From positions 2,146,155 to 2,210,154 of the forward strand of contig NC_082596.1 of NCBI RefSeq assembly GCF_030936135.1: a stretch of DNA of 64,000 bases, read 5' to 3'. This DNA comes from Gavia stellata (taxonomy: Eukaryota; Chordata; Aves; Gaviiformes; Gaviidae). Position 1 is the first letter of the stretch, and each line of letters starts with the position of its first letter. Shown here piece after piece: positions 22,895-36,800 of the stretch. Below the pieces are notes generated by a model. It saw nothing but the letters and a program-made list of their open reading frames with translations, searched no databases and was not told the origin of the DNA. The translations under genes and the position numbers were made by a program.

Positions 22895-25800
22895 AGGCAC
22901 CTAAGCGAGGCTGCTTGCTGGACCAAGGGAGGGGTTGGTTTGTTGTGGTGATATTTGCGTTAGGTGCCCTTCCTATCCGACTGCGACTCTCGGAGCTACC
23001 AGCAGCTCCTCTCCACCACTACGCCCCCGCTTTTCCTCCTACCCTTGGGCAAAGTGTTCACACGAGTGGAAAAAACCCCAAATTCTTCAGAACAAGGCTG
23101 GTCTTATGCATTTCCCTAGAGCCAGTGAGGCTGCGGTTGCACCCTGTGAACAAGGCTCTCCACCCCCATTGCTATCTTGAGTGGAGCTATTGTGTTTAAA
23201 TCAAGGACAAAATGTTCTTTTAATAAACACATCCAGCTATTTGTCTGGATGTGTGAGTGTCTCTGTGACACTCGTAGCACGTGGTAGCAAGGTATTTGGG
23301 CAAATTACCGTGCGTTGGTCTCTTCCAGGTGTCCAGGTGCTCATTTGCCCTTATTTGTATGTATTGTCTGTGATCTAGTAAAAGAAAATGGCTAAATCAA
23401 ATTTTTTATGTCTGTTGAAACCAAAGGGACTTTGTGATGGCTTTGTCTGGTATTTTTTTTACCTGCCACGTCTGCACTGTGGCATGCTTCTCTTTGTCTG
23501 CCAGTCTCTCTGTCTAGTATAGGTTGGGTACAGTTTCAACACTTGAACTCGCATCAGTATGTACTGCAAACAATTGAGGCTTGTCAAAGAAATGCCACTT
23601 CTCATCATAGATGAGGGTGAGTTCAGGCACATTCCAAACTGGAAGTGCAAATGTTTGCTTTGGTGGGTTGATTGGAAACCTCTCCTATCCCTCACAGTGG
23701 TTCTTTGACCACTTCTCAGTACATGCCAAGGTAAAAAAAACCAGGCTTTTCTGATAAATTCCATTTGCCAGGGTTTCTCGCTTTATTTAGGGTTTTTCTT
23801 AAATCTCAGAAACTTGCAGTAATAGCCTGCGGGGACTTGCTCTCGTGCAGTTTAGCTCTTAGGACACCAGACACTGTTTCAAATTGAAAGGAAGGTGAGC
23901 TAGTGTGTTGGTGGATCATTGCTCTTGACCAGTGGCTGTGGGATGAGTGATAGAAGGTCAGGCGGACTAGGTCTGCTGAAGCTAATGACACTGTCCTGAT
24001 TTACACCAGTGGAGAATCTGGTGCAGGGGATGATTTTGCAAACCCTGTTTCCTCTGTAGGGATCTTAAGTGCTTCCCCTTGAACTCTTGAACTTCTTTTT
24101 AAAAAGAACAAAGGAGCCAACCCAACACCTTCTTTCTGTGTCTATTGACTTCTGCTTCATCATCTTTTTTTCAGACCATCTCATTTATAGCCAACTTTTA
24201 TGGAATAGCTGGATAAAAAAAGTAGCAATATGTTCTCAGACTCTGATGTTCCTTATTCAGAGATATTTAAGGCTATTTTTCTTTTTTAATCCCTTATGGT
24301 TGTCCCTATAGGGTTTGGTTCCTTGTGTTAGGGAACAATAGGGCCAAGGGAAAGCACAACCTCATCCTCCCATCAAATCCGCCCAGGCCTTGAATTAAAT
24401 ATTCCTTCCTTCAAGCAACTCATTGATAAGCAAGAGGGAGCACTCTTTTCATCCTCAGCAGCCTGACTTGCTGCCATTCAAACTCTCCTAGTACCATTAT
24501 TTCTTTTTATTCTTTTTCTAACAGCACCAGGGCTGCCAGTGAAGATCAGGACTCATGGTGCTGTGAAAGAGATGCACACAGCTAAGACCCTGTTCATGCC
24601 ACAGTCCTGCTTGGCTGCAGCCTGAGGCTGTGTGAGAACTCAGTAATTCCTGTATCCTTACATCAATTGCTGCTTCTCGCTGGTTTTTTTTGAACATTTG
24701 TGTGCAGTTCCTGCTTGACTCCTGAAGATGGCAAACGTGCCCTGTTATAATTATTACACATACATTAACATTCAGTTGTCCATAGGATGGTGCGTGCATG
24801 GAATTTTTTTTTTTCCTGATGTTATAAAATCCCTAGTTCATTTAACTGCATGAAAAAAGACCATCTATTTCCCCTGGGAATCTAAGGATGTCTACAAATC
24901 ACTTGGGTTTTGTTTTTTTTCAATACTATTTTATGTTGTCACTGCAGATTCCTAATAGATACAAGTCTGGAGCTTTCTGTTGAGGAGGGAGGGAAAGAGG
25001 ACTTGATTATTTGCTCTATCCTGGTTCATCTGCCTGGTGTCAGGCTGGGAAAGTGGTGGTGGATCATGGTGTCATGGATAGTATTGAGGGGCTGTATAAC
25101 AGTGGCAGGCATGAGCTGAAAATTTGAGGACAAGAAGGGCAATAGGTGAAACGGTGCCTGGGAAATCTGGGCAGAGATACTGAGCATCTTTGAAGGCATG
25201 AGAAAGTTGCTCCTACGTCCTGGGCTATGGCAACCATTTGGCTAGGTGGTCTGAAGAGGCTGTAGGGAAGCCTGCAAGATGACAGAGATAATGTATTAAG
25301 ACTTCAATCGCAGACCGCCATTTTTCGTGGTGATGTCTTTTATGAGCAGAGAAAAAAAAAACCCAGAACCCGGCAAAGAGGAAACTAAGATGAAGTTCCA
25401 CACACTCATCCAAGCTCTTGAATGAATTGTAGTCCTTGAAGGAGGTCTATCATCAGGGGATCCTGCAGAGTCTCCAGCCTCTGAGCTCAGAGGTGTAACA
25501 CCTTGGATGCCTTAATGCAAGCCAGAATTAAGCGCAAGAGTGAGAGGGGCTGCTGTCCAAGGCTGCCCGGCCCTGAAGGGAAGTCACTGTGTTGTTTGCT
25601 CAGCATAAGCGTGGCTTGCAGCTCCTTTTCAGGATGTTCTGAAGTACGTGTGTGGAGGTTGCAATGGGCTGCAGAGAGAATCTTATTGACCTTTCCACTC
25701 CTGGAAGGTATTTGGTACATGTGCAGTGAATGAGCTGGTGCTGTCTGCAGTGATGTCTGCAAATCTACTCAGGCAGTGGGGATGTGGGATGTATGATAAG

Positions 25801-26619
25801 GGATTTTAGTGGCCAGTTTTAGGCATCGAAGTGGGAATTTCTAATGGCTGCACAGCTGCATTCCTGGGAATGCAAGCAGCCTCAGAAGCAGCAAACTGTC
25901 CCAAGTCAGAATGGGTGAGGAATAAATGACACTGAGTTATGAGAAGGCAAATTGCATTACAGACTTATCTGTAAGGAGGGAAGCATGGATCCTAAATGAG
26001 GCATGTGATTGGATAGACAGGAAGACATATGGATAGATAAGGGAAGAGAAAGATCTAAAAATGAGTAGCTATACAGATGTCCACAGAGATAGATGGATAG
26101 CCAGCAGTCAGGAGGAGCCAGAGCTGGTCCTGTGCACCCTTTTCTAACCTTGTACGTGATTACAGGCAGGCTTTGCTCTGCTTGTGACAAAAGGCCACAG
26201 TATGGTCCCTATCTCAGCCTAAAGTATTTCTCACCAAGCTCCCAGCTGTTTTCCACTCTCCCGTGCACGTGCCTTGGGATGGACAGGCATGATGCTGGCC
26301 CAGCAGCAGGAAACATGATTTCTGCTGCTCCAGGGCTGCCCTTGACTGCCAGCAGAGATAGGCTCCGGCTACTACATCTGTAGATGCTTAACACTGTTTC
26401 ATGTCATGGTCTAGCTCAAGCTACAAGGATTTGTATCTAGGTTTACTGTTCAAGTAAGTTTCAGATCACAGGGAGGCAAGGCTAGGCTGCCTGAGACATC
26501 TTCCAGAATCCAGTAACGGAGACCGGAGCTTAGTAGAACATTGAGCAAAGACAGAAAGGTCTTGATGTCTCTGTCACTGGGCTGCTGAGAGACCTTTGGC
26601 ATGTGCCTTCCCTTCTTTG
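22895..26619. other. Upstream flank of the PSCA-like gene, no other gene seen
   Basis: The proximal 22965-23060 part is relatively CpG-rich and may belong to the promoter region. Beyond it no exon is recognised. GATTTACACCAGTGGAG near 23999 looks like part of an ancient amniote repeat. Confidence 0.5.
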
Positions 26620-26715
26620 TGCCACTTCCTCTAACGGCAAATAGGGCTCATTACTCCTGCATCACAAATGAAGCGTTTTGAGATCTGTGGGTGCAAATAG
26701 GTACAACCAGCGAGC
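26620..26715 (+). repeat. Ancient MIR3/L3-like tail
   Basis: CTCATTACTCCTGCATCAC then GAAGCGTTTTGAGATCTGTG resembles the common ancient tail ending in gcgctttgagatcctcggatg. The exact family is not assigned. Confidence 0.45.
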
Positions 26716-29700
26716 ATTATAAAGGTTTTATAAGCAAGGAGCCTGTTTGACCTTGAGTATTTCTACAAGGGTCCAGGCACAGATCCAAACATCCAGCTAC
26801 CCCCATTCAGGATTTCAGATTTCAGAAGCCAACCTGACGGGCCTTGGAGAAAAATTTCACCTTCACATCACACACGTTCTTGCTGACAACCATGAAATCA
26901 ATGCGTTGCTGCAAATTAATCCCACCATGGTGCTAATCTTGTCTGTGGAGCTAACTGTAGATGGACAAGATTCAGAGGGCTGTAGGGGTTGGAGATCCCC
27001 ATACGGTGGTGCTGTTGCTACGTTGCTGGTGCACAGACCTCTTGGTGTGTGGGAGCAGCCCAGACTGTTTGTTTAAAATCTCAGCAACTTCAGAGCATCA
27101 AAAATGCATTTGACATTTTTTTTGTTATTTTGCTAATTGCTAAGCTCTTTTGGTTGTAAAAGACTCGGAGTGTGGGATCCCTGCCAGCTTCTGCTGGCGA
27201 TGCCTTGTGCATCTCTGTGTTGTTTGCAGGAAAAAATGGAGTGCATTTTCCTATGCCTACGCTTTGGAGTTGGGGTGAGGTGTGGGGACAGTAGCCTGTG
27301 CTATGGTCACAAAGCAGTCCTGTGCTTGCTTTGCCCTCACAAAATACTTTCTTACCCCCTCGCATACCAGGCGTTGCAGTTTTCTGTGGACAGATGTAGC
27401 AAAAGGTAGTTTGAAATACAGACGAAACCCACGTCTTTCCTGACATCACTCAACAGGGCAACATCAGACCTCAGACCAGGACCCTCAAGTACCCTAGCTG
27501 CTTCTAGTCTGTGTCCTTTTCCTTCCATCAGGAAAATTATATAATTATTCTTGCCCCTATAGGAAACCACAGAATATTGATGGGGAAGAACCCGAGATTT
27601 CTAGTCCAGCTGCTACAGGGAGAAAAGGGTAGACCTGATGGCTGGACACACCAAACCCCATATGGGGCCAGCATGGACAATTGCTCCCCACGTGGAAGTG
27701 AGTGCATTCAATGCATGGCCACTTATCGTCCTTCCTTTGTCCTTCTTGTCCTCATTTTGAGGCCAGCACTCTTCGGTGGTACTGCTTACCCCACTTTAAA
27801 ACAGTTTAGGGAAGAAACTGCGCCACACGAGCTCGGTTCATGGTCTTACATAGGGGGAAAGTATTTTCCTGAGGGAACGTATTTGTCAGGGCTGTTTTGT
27901 GACTCGGTTGTGAATTTGTTGACAAAATGTTTTCCTGGTTGGGAAATACCATTTTGTTGACAAAGAAATGTTCTGCAGAAATTACAAGGCTATTTTAAGT
28001 CCAGGATGGATTTTGCAATCAAACCCAGGTAGAAAGTGCAAGATCAATCTAGAATAGCCAATCTCCGCTGGTTAGAACATGCAATTAAGATGTGGGAGAT
28101 ACAGGATCGGTCCTTTTAAGTCATGTTTACTTTTGCTTGAGCAGATGCTCTATCCACAGATACTGGAATTCAGATTGTACTTGGCTTTGTCCCCTTTCTT
28201 AGAACCGTTCCACTTTGTGTTAACTAATTACAAACTAATTGGGCCGGAGAGATGCTGTGTTGTGAAGCCGTTGGATTTTCATGAATTGGCAAATTCTTAC
28301 AAAAACCGTTTCATTAAAAAAGCTTTTTTCCTGGCTGCTTTATCAAATGCTCCAATGCTTAGGAAAGCAGAAGATGAGTGATACAAACCAGGAGAGATAA
28401 TGGGAATTCTGATTAATATCTGTCATTTCTTCCTGTTTTAACTGTTTAGCTGGAAAATCGATTTGAAAAATCAACCCACAGTTTCTTGGAGTCATTACGA
28501 AAAGAGAGGGTTTTTTGCTAAATAAGGTGTATATAAATGGTGCTGAAGAGAGGACTTTATTCTGGCTTTATATCCTATTTTAAGTACTGGCTAGGAGGAT
28601 TTTGGCAAGCAGCACCAGGGAAATTAAATTGTTTCTAACTCCAAGAATTGACCTCCTATCCTGACAGTATCTAAGTAGCCAAAGGTTAGAAAAAAATTAT
28701 CATTACCTCATAGTTTCCTTGCTGTATCCTCAAAGTTTTCTTTGGTGTATCCTCAGATTAGCAGTTTTTAACTCTCTGTGTCACACTCTGATTCAGTGGT
28801 TCTCTCAGTTTCTTCCCACGACAGCCACCAAAGATGAGCAATCTGATGCAATTGGGGTGTTGTATCTGGCCGTACCACCCAGGCCACTCTCTATGCTCCG
28901 GGGAGATCTCGTCAGGAGAGCTTGGGGCTCCAACTTATCCTAAGGCTGACACCTGAATTTGGTCAGACAAATTGTCCCCCCCATCTCTATTTGTTGGCTA
29001 AATCTCTACTGACTACAGTGGGAGCTTGGATACTCAGCCCTAAATAGGCCACTACCTTGCAGACGGTCATGTTTTGTCAGATTCTCAACAATAAATCCAC
29101 ACATAAAAGGAAAAAAAAGAAAAGTGTTCATATGGTGTGACTCAAAGCTGTTCCCAGCAGTTACATTTTTGGTTTTGTCACTGGACTGAAATCATCCTTC
29201 ACACATCCCCAGGCAGGAGTCAGAGATCCTTTCCCCTCCTTGACCTTTACAAATTGCACATCCTGCTTCGCCGTAACCTTTTCAGAAGTGCCACGGACCC
29301 CAAGCATAGATTTTTTGTAATCAATACCACAGCCCTGCACTGAGCACACGACTTAACAACTGCCTTCTCAGTCTCTTCGGCAAAAACTGTGATGCCAAAG
29401 GATAGAGACGGGAATGTGCCTGGGATTAAAACAGAGAGCCAACAGGACCCAAATGGAGGAGACGGATTTACGGACTCTGCAGTCTGGGCACAGCCAAAGG
29501 GGTGCATTTTTCTGACGAGCAGCAAAACTAATGAAGCTTAGTTTCCCCTGCACACATACCCCCTGTCCTCTAAGCCCCCAGTTGCCTGTTTATGTATCAT
29601 TACCTGCCTTTTGGCTCTCTCCCATGACTCCTTCCTCTTTGGCTGGGCAAAAGGCATCATGCTCAGGGTATGAATTTTCTGACTGGCCAACCGACTGCTG

Positions 29701-30739
29701 CTTCTAAGAGCGGTTGAGGAGCTGAGATTCCTTTAGTGGGACCACTCATTTTGGTGTTTCTTCTCTGTTTGACCAATTTTTGCAAAACCGAGGGTATGTC
29801 TAGATCTTTGAGAACTTTCTCCTCGTTGAGTTTGCTTGAACCTATTCAGGGTGATAGCCAGTCAGATATGTGGATAGATAGAGGGATGGACAAGCAATGC
29901 AACTGCATAAGCTGTATTTTCAGACCAGGTTAAGACGTACAGAACTGTAAGAACAGCATCCAGAGATGAACAACAAAAAAAAAAAAAAGAAAAAAAAGAA
30001 AAAGCATAAAACCACCACAGAAAATGTCAAGGATTTAAAGAAAATATCAAGGATGATACAAAATAATTGCTGGCCAGGGAATAGATAAAGAGGTAGTAGG
30101 AAAGGTAACGGGTGCCGTTCCTCTCTTGTGGTCCACAAACCTTGCATGGAAAAAAAAAAAAAAAAGAGTCAGGAGTTCAGGGACAGTCTGTTTCTCCCAT
30201 TTTGATGGTTCACATTGGACGGACCTTGGCTAATTCTTCTTCACTGCACAAAGGAAGGTCGTATATTCTCAGGGGCATAGCAGCCTGGCTTGAATTAATT
30301 TTCTATTAATTACTGGAATGATTTTAGCATGAATAAGCAACGTCTATTTTTAGCAGTAGGACTGATTAGGTATCGGAGAGAACTACCCAGGGAAGTTGTG
30401 GGGCTCCTGCTGCTTAGGAAGGGGAGAACATCCGTCCTCAGTCGGACTAAAGGGTCCATCTGGCTCATGTGTTGCCTCCGCCATTGACCTTTAGTGGTTG
30501 CACAGGGAAAGATTATAACAGAAAAAGTCAGAAAAGACCGCTTTCTCCCACAGCGTGCCCCCAATTTTGGCTACCTGTGGCTTTGTGGCTTCATGAGCAG
30601 GAGGTGGCATCCAGACCATTCTGCTTTTTTATGAAAGACTTGTCTTTATGGATTTCTCCCACTTTCTCAGCCTTTTGTGTTTCTTGGTGCTAAGATACCC
30701 TCTGCAAAACCTTTGATTATCTTCAGCCTTACATCTGCT
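26716..30739. other. No supported gene
   Basis: Short frames up to 149 codons (27511-27960) have no motif. Near 29010, CTACTGACTACAGTGGGAGC resembles an ancient amniote repeat. 28195-28400 is unique-looking. A-rich tracts lie at 29971-30010 and 30150-30165. Confidence 0.5.
29971..30010. repeat. A-rich low-complexity tract
   Basis: A run of A residues is broken only by single C or G. A second pure A run lies at 30150-30165. They bracket about 140 bases with an imperfect direct repeat (ATGTCAAGGAT / ATATCAAGGAT). Confidence 0.8.
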
Positions 30740-30920
30740 CTTTCCAAGACCTCAGTACTTTTTCTCCTTCCTCCGTGGCCACGTTTTCTAGGCCACTGCT
30801 GACTGGTTTTGCTTCCCTCTGGATCAGCTCCAATAGGTACATCTTCTTGCTGAGGTCTTCAGCTCAAGGTTGGAAGCCTTTTTAAAAGAGAGTTTTGCCA
30901 AAGGTGAGGTATTGCGCTGA
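30740..30920 (-). mobile_element. Ancient CR1-like LINE remnant
   Basis: The plus strand reads GCCACGTTTTCTAGGCCACT, then TTCCCTCTGGATCAGCTCC, then AATAGGTACATCTTCTTGCT and GAGGTCTTCAGCTC. This is the order and wording of an antisense CR1 ORF2 end. The edges are uncertain. Confidence 0.5.
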
Positions 30921-32380
30921 GCATAGTGCCAGTGGGGTTAATGTAAATTCTGCAGGAACTGAGGCAATGTGGTCTGATGTTTTCTTCTGGCCATTCTTTT
31001 CTGAAGCCATGGCAACCTTTTCAAAAATTCCAAAGACAAAGTGACAAACGTGCTTTGAAAAGCAATGCCTATATCTCTCTTAGTAAATTAAATATCCTTG
31101 TAAGGTTTTTTTTTGTTTGTTTGTTTGGGTTTGGGTTTGTTTTTTAATTATTATTTTTGCCACTGAGACCAATGAGCAAAAATGGCTGTGCGAATGCTGC
31201 AGATTTTCTCACCCTCCCAAGCAGGAGGACTGCATCAAAGCTGTTGGAAATAGTCCCTGGCCCATACTAACTTCTAACTGTACAGAATATTTTTGGGACA
31301 ATGGTAGACATTTAGCTGCATTTATTAGACTTGGTGCTGCGTGAATGTTGAGTAAAAAGACTGCTCATAAATATAAAGAATAAATAGTAAGTTACTGGCA
31401 AATGATGCTGACGGGGGGTATGCAGGACAGATAAAGTTTTGCAGAGTTATCTAAGTTAAGGTTTTTAGCCGAAGATAATCAAAAAAGAGAGATCAAGGGA
31501 AGAGAGATCAAAAGAAATGGGCACAGGTGAGAAGGGCAGAAGAATGAATTTTCCATTTGAACAGCCAGCATCACCCACAGTATAAAACAAGGCTGGTTTA
31601 GATAACCACTGAATATAGAAAATAGATTAAATTCTTGATAGAGTTTGCCTGAAAATAAGGTTGCAAATTAAGCATATGCAATTACCATATTTGTAATAAT
31701 GCAACTTTATGTTAGGGATTGCAGAAGAAAAGGTAGGCTGTGCCCTGGAGATGCTGCGATTCCCATGTGTGGGGACACATAGACTCACACTTCCTTCTAC
31801 TTCAACACCAGCAGCTTTAACATGATTTAACCCAAAACATCTGACCCCTGTTAGTGTTTCTTAACATTGTAAAACCTACAAGACTTTCAGCAGAAATAGG
31901 TTATTCTTTTTGCTATGTTTATAAAATTGTGCTACTTGTAAGTTTGGACTATTTATAGTATTTTTCCATACAGCATTGTGTAGCCTTGTTTTGATTTGTT
32001 TGCAATTAATGTTTTCTGTGAGAAACTTTAAAAATCAGTTATTTGTAATTCTCCATTTGTTTTTTCTCAAACCAGCAAGGTGTTAGTTGCCTTGGACTAA
32101 AAACTTTCCAGGGTCAGGAGAGGTGATGGTGTTCCAGTACAGGACACATCCCCAGGCATTGTTTAATTTACTAGCACAGAAATAGCCAGTGTTTGCTGTA
32201 GGGTGGTTGCTTTTACAGGGAACTGAGGCTTTTTGGCTATGAAAGCATCAATTGCAATCCACTAATTGGGGTGACTCCCACTTCCACATTGAACCTGGCT
32301 GCAGTAGCAGTAGCCAGGCTGTTTGACCAGCTTTGCTTTGTGGTTTATCTGGGAGGAAGGTGTTACCTTTGTGTCTGAGG
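30921..32380. other. No supported gene
   Basis: AT-rich sequence with a GTTT tract at 31108. No exon is recognised. Confidence 0.5.
31108..31145. repeat. (GTTT)n/(GGGTTT)n low-complexity tract
   Basis: Successive GTTT units pass into GGGTTT units on the plus strand. The tract is short, with no telomere-like extent. Confidence 0.7.
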
Positions 32381-32500
32381 GCTTTTAAAGCACTTTGCAA
32401 ATATTAACCCCTTCACACTAGTGTGCTCCAGGTGAGGTAAATATTGGGCCCATTTGCAAACAAAGAATGGCAAGAGCAAATGGTTTGCTCATCATTCACT
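32381..32500 (+). repeat. MIR-like ancient SINE remnant
   Basis: The order AAGCACTTTGCAAATATTAA, CCCCTTCACACTAG, AGGTGAGGTAAATATTGGGC and CCATTTGCAAACAAAGAATG follows the MIR core (aagcactttacatatattaactc through gaggtaggtac to ccattttacagatgagg). It is one of the clearest MIR copies here. Confidence 0.65.
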
Positions 32501-33749
32501 AAATAACGCAGCTTTTTTAAAAAAATTGACCTTCAAAAGACACCCGTTGGGAATAGAGTGAAAGAATCAGATAGTCTCGGAATCAAATGCATCTGCACGG
32601 GTGGACCACAGTTTTAAAGAGAAATCATGTAAACACGACATAAAGGCATTACTTGTTAATTTGTCTAGTAGGACTCCATTGGCTGCATGATTGAGCATAT
32701 CAGGAATATAATCACTGGTGCTCGCTGCAAACTCTGCCTTGCAGCCAGGGCTCACAAGGTGCAAAATACACAGTGGTTATTTTCCCTCTGTACTGAAATG
32801 CAGTCTCCTCAACGGGTGAGACGGGAGGGTTGCTAAATGGCAATGCTGCCTGGCAGCCCAGGACAGGCAGCATGAGGCATACCATACCCGTGGTGATCGT
32901 TATGGGATTTAGGGTTGAAGGAGGTGTTCGTTTGGCCTGGAGCTTGGCCAAGGCACGTGGTTGACTCTTTCTGCAATTACTGCTCATGGGGAGTCTTACT
33001 GTGGTACAGCTCGCCTGCAGCTGGCATCTCTGATAAAGCAGCCCTCAGCACTGCTCTGAGATGGTGTCTCAAAGGTGGCTTTTTAATTACCTAGGGATTG
33101 CAATGGGCAGAACACTTAAGGATGTACTTAACCTTAAATGTGTACATAAGTCCCGTTTAGCTCGGCTGAGGATGCGACTCAGTGAATTACTCAATAATCA
33201 TGCCCTCCAACAACGGGTAAGGACATTCTCCCCACCCCCTGGCCTTTTATCGCTGTTATTTATTCCCACTAATACAGGTACTTCTTGCTTTTCTTGGTCA
33301 CACTGCCCTGTCATAATATGCTTTTTGCTCTGTGTAAAGAGAGCTGAGACACAAGTTTGGATTGAAGGCCACTTGCTTTTACATATGTATCTGTGAATTT
33401 CTCTTTTAGTTCCTCCTCTGGCTTCTTTTCCCCATCTTTTTTTAAAAACAACTCTGTTTTCAGGCACCCAAACTGTCTGGTAATTACACTGTCTTTGATA
33501 AAGATTTCTATTAACCACAACTTGTAAATACCTTGCCTGCTCTAACTACATGCAATTTATCATAAAGGCTTGTGAAGCCTTTGCTTTCCCTCTTCTATGT
33601 AGAAGAAAGGCAAACAAGAAATAAACTCACAATTTTATTCTAAGTAAGGTATTAAGAAGGAGGTTTAGCTTCATACATCCCCTTTTTATTTTTTTATGAG
33701 TATAACTGCTTAGACTTCCTTTAGGAGGGTTATATATCTTGCCTCCTGG

Positions 33750-33800
33750 CTTTATATATTGTCTTATATATTGTCTCTTGGCAATATATTCTGTCTCCAG
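33750..33800. repeat. Short TATATTGTCT-like tandem repeat
   Basis: TTTATATATTGTCT, TATATATTGTCTC and AATATATTCTGTCTC follow each other, three diverged units of about 13-18 bases. Confidence 0.5.
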
Positions 33801-36800
33801 GGTTTCTTTTTTTCATTTATTTGATCCCTCTTCCATATAACCACGTCAGGTTTATTAAAGACCACAATGGTGTGTGTAAGTGCAGACCCCTGCAAAGGAG
33901 TAGCAGACCTATTTGTCTTCTTTTGAGAACACACGTCCTCATCCAAACTCCATTCAGGTGAGTCCTAGGTCAGTCTCCATCTCCAAGAGATTTCCCCAGT
34001 GCAAAAGGCAGGAAATGAGTAGAGGGAAATTGAGGAGAGTTCTTGTCAAAAAGGGGGAAGAGAAGTGTTGCTCGTCACCTTTGACAGTTAGATGATGTGA
34101 GCAGCTACCAACGACCGCTGTCTTGTCCCTACTGCGATCTCCTGCTCACTTGCATTTATTAACCTCTTCCACTGTGCTTCTGCCATGGAGACATGTGTGC
34201 TGACACAACCTTTCCAGGCAGAAAATTGCTCCCAAGAGGCATATGGAAACATGGGAAATCCTTTTTAAGTGTCTGAGATACAAACAGTCATCCAAAGTCT
34301 TTGCCTCCGTTGTGGTGGGCAGGAGCCGTTTACCTTCTGAAAACATCTCAGCGCAGGAGATGTTAAGGAGCTGCCTAATATCATGAGCCAAACAGCATTT
34401 AGAATGTACAACATTATTAACTTTGCATTGGTGAAGTGCAGCTGCTGATTTATAATAGTACCCCTGGTTCCTCGCTCTGCGAAGCCAGGTCTTGTGATTG
34501 CTGAAGTCTCCATCTATTTCAGAGAGGCCAGTGACTTGTGGGACTTGAAGGTCCTTGAGCTCCCATCTGCTGAGAAAGTAGTCTCTGTGAAACACCTCAG
34601 ACAGGGCAATTGCTACTGAAGACACTCAGAACCAGCAGGCACTTCTGTAAATTTTACTTTATCTCTCCATTCAAGTGCAAGATGCTTCTTCTTTGTTTGA
34701 ATGATCTCCTGATTTAAGTTGTTTGAAAGCATTCATAAATTCAAGCATACTCAGGGTTTGGGGGTCTTTATTCTCCTCCACCTTATGCTTGTCCAGAACA
34801 GAGTGGAACAGATGCTCCATTGGAAGCGTAATTCTCTTTTATCCTGGTTTTGTGCTCACACCATCCATGTATCAACGTCTTGACAAAGAGCAGCATCAGC
34901 CCTCATATCTCCAGATCTTTCTGGCTCTTAAGGGACCTGGAGACCTCTGTGCTGAGCACAGTGGGCCTCTGAGGAACAAGGCCAGAGTATTATTCCTAAG
35001 AGCTGGTGTGGAGTCATCTATAGCTAAATAACTGAGTGCAGTTTTGACACCTGCTCTGTGCTTTTCCTCCTTCAGCTGGATGTGGTGTTAGACATTTTTG
35101 CTCGACCTCTTTCTCTCCTACCCAAGACACAGAGCTCTAAGGTGGACTCATGGATGGATGGGAAGTAAGGGATGCTTGAGGGTTTAGCTTTTCTTAGGAA
35201 ACCCTTCTATCCCTGTTCCTCACCAGTCACCCAAGTTTCCACTTTTTGATATGCTCAGCCGTGGCTCTTCTTGGTTACATCCATGGATTTAATTGTTACT
35301 GCTGGCAAAGCATGTGCCATTTTTTCCTTGAGACCAGCATCTTTCTCAAGATGGGTTTAGTTTGCTATAAAGTTCATATTGCTTTGTTCAAATGGGCACT
35401 TCATGTCTGGAAAGCAGCGAGGAGGAGGAGATTTCTACAGATAGATGGGTTTCTACCACCAGTCTGGTAACCCAACCCTCTGCATCTCTGCTATCTCTGC
35501 TGGTCTGTAGGGAGTTCTTCGCAGGAGAGAAGTTTTCATGTGCAACCAGGTCAAATATTTCCTCACTGAAACTGGGAGTTTATACGGTTGTTTTTGCTGT
35601 TCCTTTCCCCTTTTATTTCTCTTAACTGTCAACACACCCTGTCTTTCAAGACCCAATTCATTGGCAGAAATTCTTTGCGAATGCACCTCGAATTTGACAA
35701 AATATTTAGAAGAAAGTAACAAAACACACACGACAACATTTGCACTGTTCCTGTTGGAGAATAAATATTCGTGAATGTCTCTGCAACCAGGATTTCTTAC
35801 GTCTGCTTTTCGCCTGGAGAAGGCCAGGGAGGCCTAAGCTTTACTGAAAAAGTTGCTTGCATTTTTCTGGCAGATGTCCCTTAAGTTCCTGAGTAAAATG
35901 ATCGGTCCAGAACCTACAAAATATTTATCTACTTTCCCCCCATTGGTGGAAAGGTCTGATGATCTGATCCTGGGTTTCCCTGTGTAAGATGGGCAAATTA
36001 AGTCAAAAATTGTTGAAATTTGTAAAAAAAGTAGTACCTAACTCTGAGGCTGTGTTCATCAAAATCACTGCTCAGCTGAAACCTAACCGTGAGATTGCTT
36101 AAAACTGTTTAAAGCTAACGTCTGAGATGTAATGCAATGAAGAAAGAAATCACCTATTCCCACCTAAACCCTGTCAGAACCAGACATCCACCCAAATCTC
36201 CCACAGGATCCAGCAAGGCTGCACAGATCTTGGGACACCAACTACATCTCAAGCATCTTCTTGGTGATCCTGACAATCCTTTTGAGCAGTGCATTGCCCA
36301 AAGGCAAATTTCAATTTCCTTTGCTGCCAGATGAGGCTGATAACGAACTTTTGCTCATGACAAAGTTGCAGTTCAGCTGTAGACATTCCTGGTCAAGGTG
36401 CTCCTTCCTCTATAAAATGTGACTGTGGAGTTCCTAAGGATTACAGCTGAGAAAGCCTGTGTTACACAGCTTTCCCCTGAGTCAACACGTGCTTCTTCAC
36501 TCCTCCTGCTCACCTGGAAAAGGGGCTTTTTCCCTCCTTGTTTTTCAACTTTTCCTTTTTCTTCAATTTATTTCTGTGTGTTTTTATTGATGCCATTACT
36601 GCCACTTTCTCCTGAAGTGCTAGGGAATGGCCTGAGCAGCAGACAAGTTCTGGGGCAAGAGATGTCTGATTCCCACTGCTTTAAGATGTATGACTTCAAG
36701 AAAGGATTCTCCTCGGGTGAGACTGGAAGAATTAGAGCCCAGGCTCAAACTGGAAGAATTGGTTGAATTTCTCCCACCTTCTCCTGAATTGCAGGGTGGT

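Noticed and set aside
27511..27960. 149-codon plus-strand frame
   Set aside because: No motif, no splice partner and ordinary composition.
34146..34625. 159-codon minus-strand open frame
   Set aside because: No recognisable domain, signal peptide or splice context, and its length is possible by chance in 64 kb.
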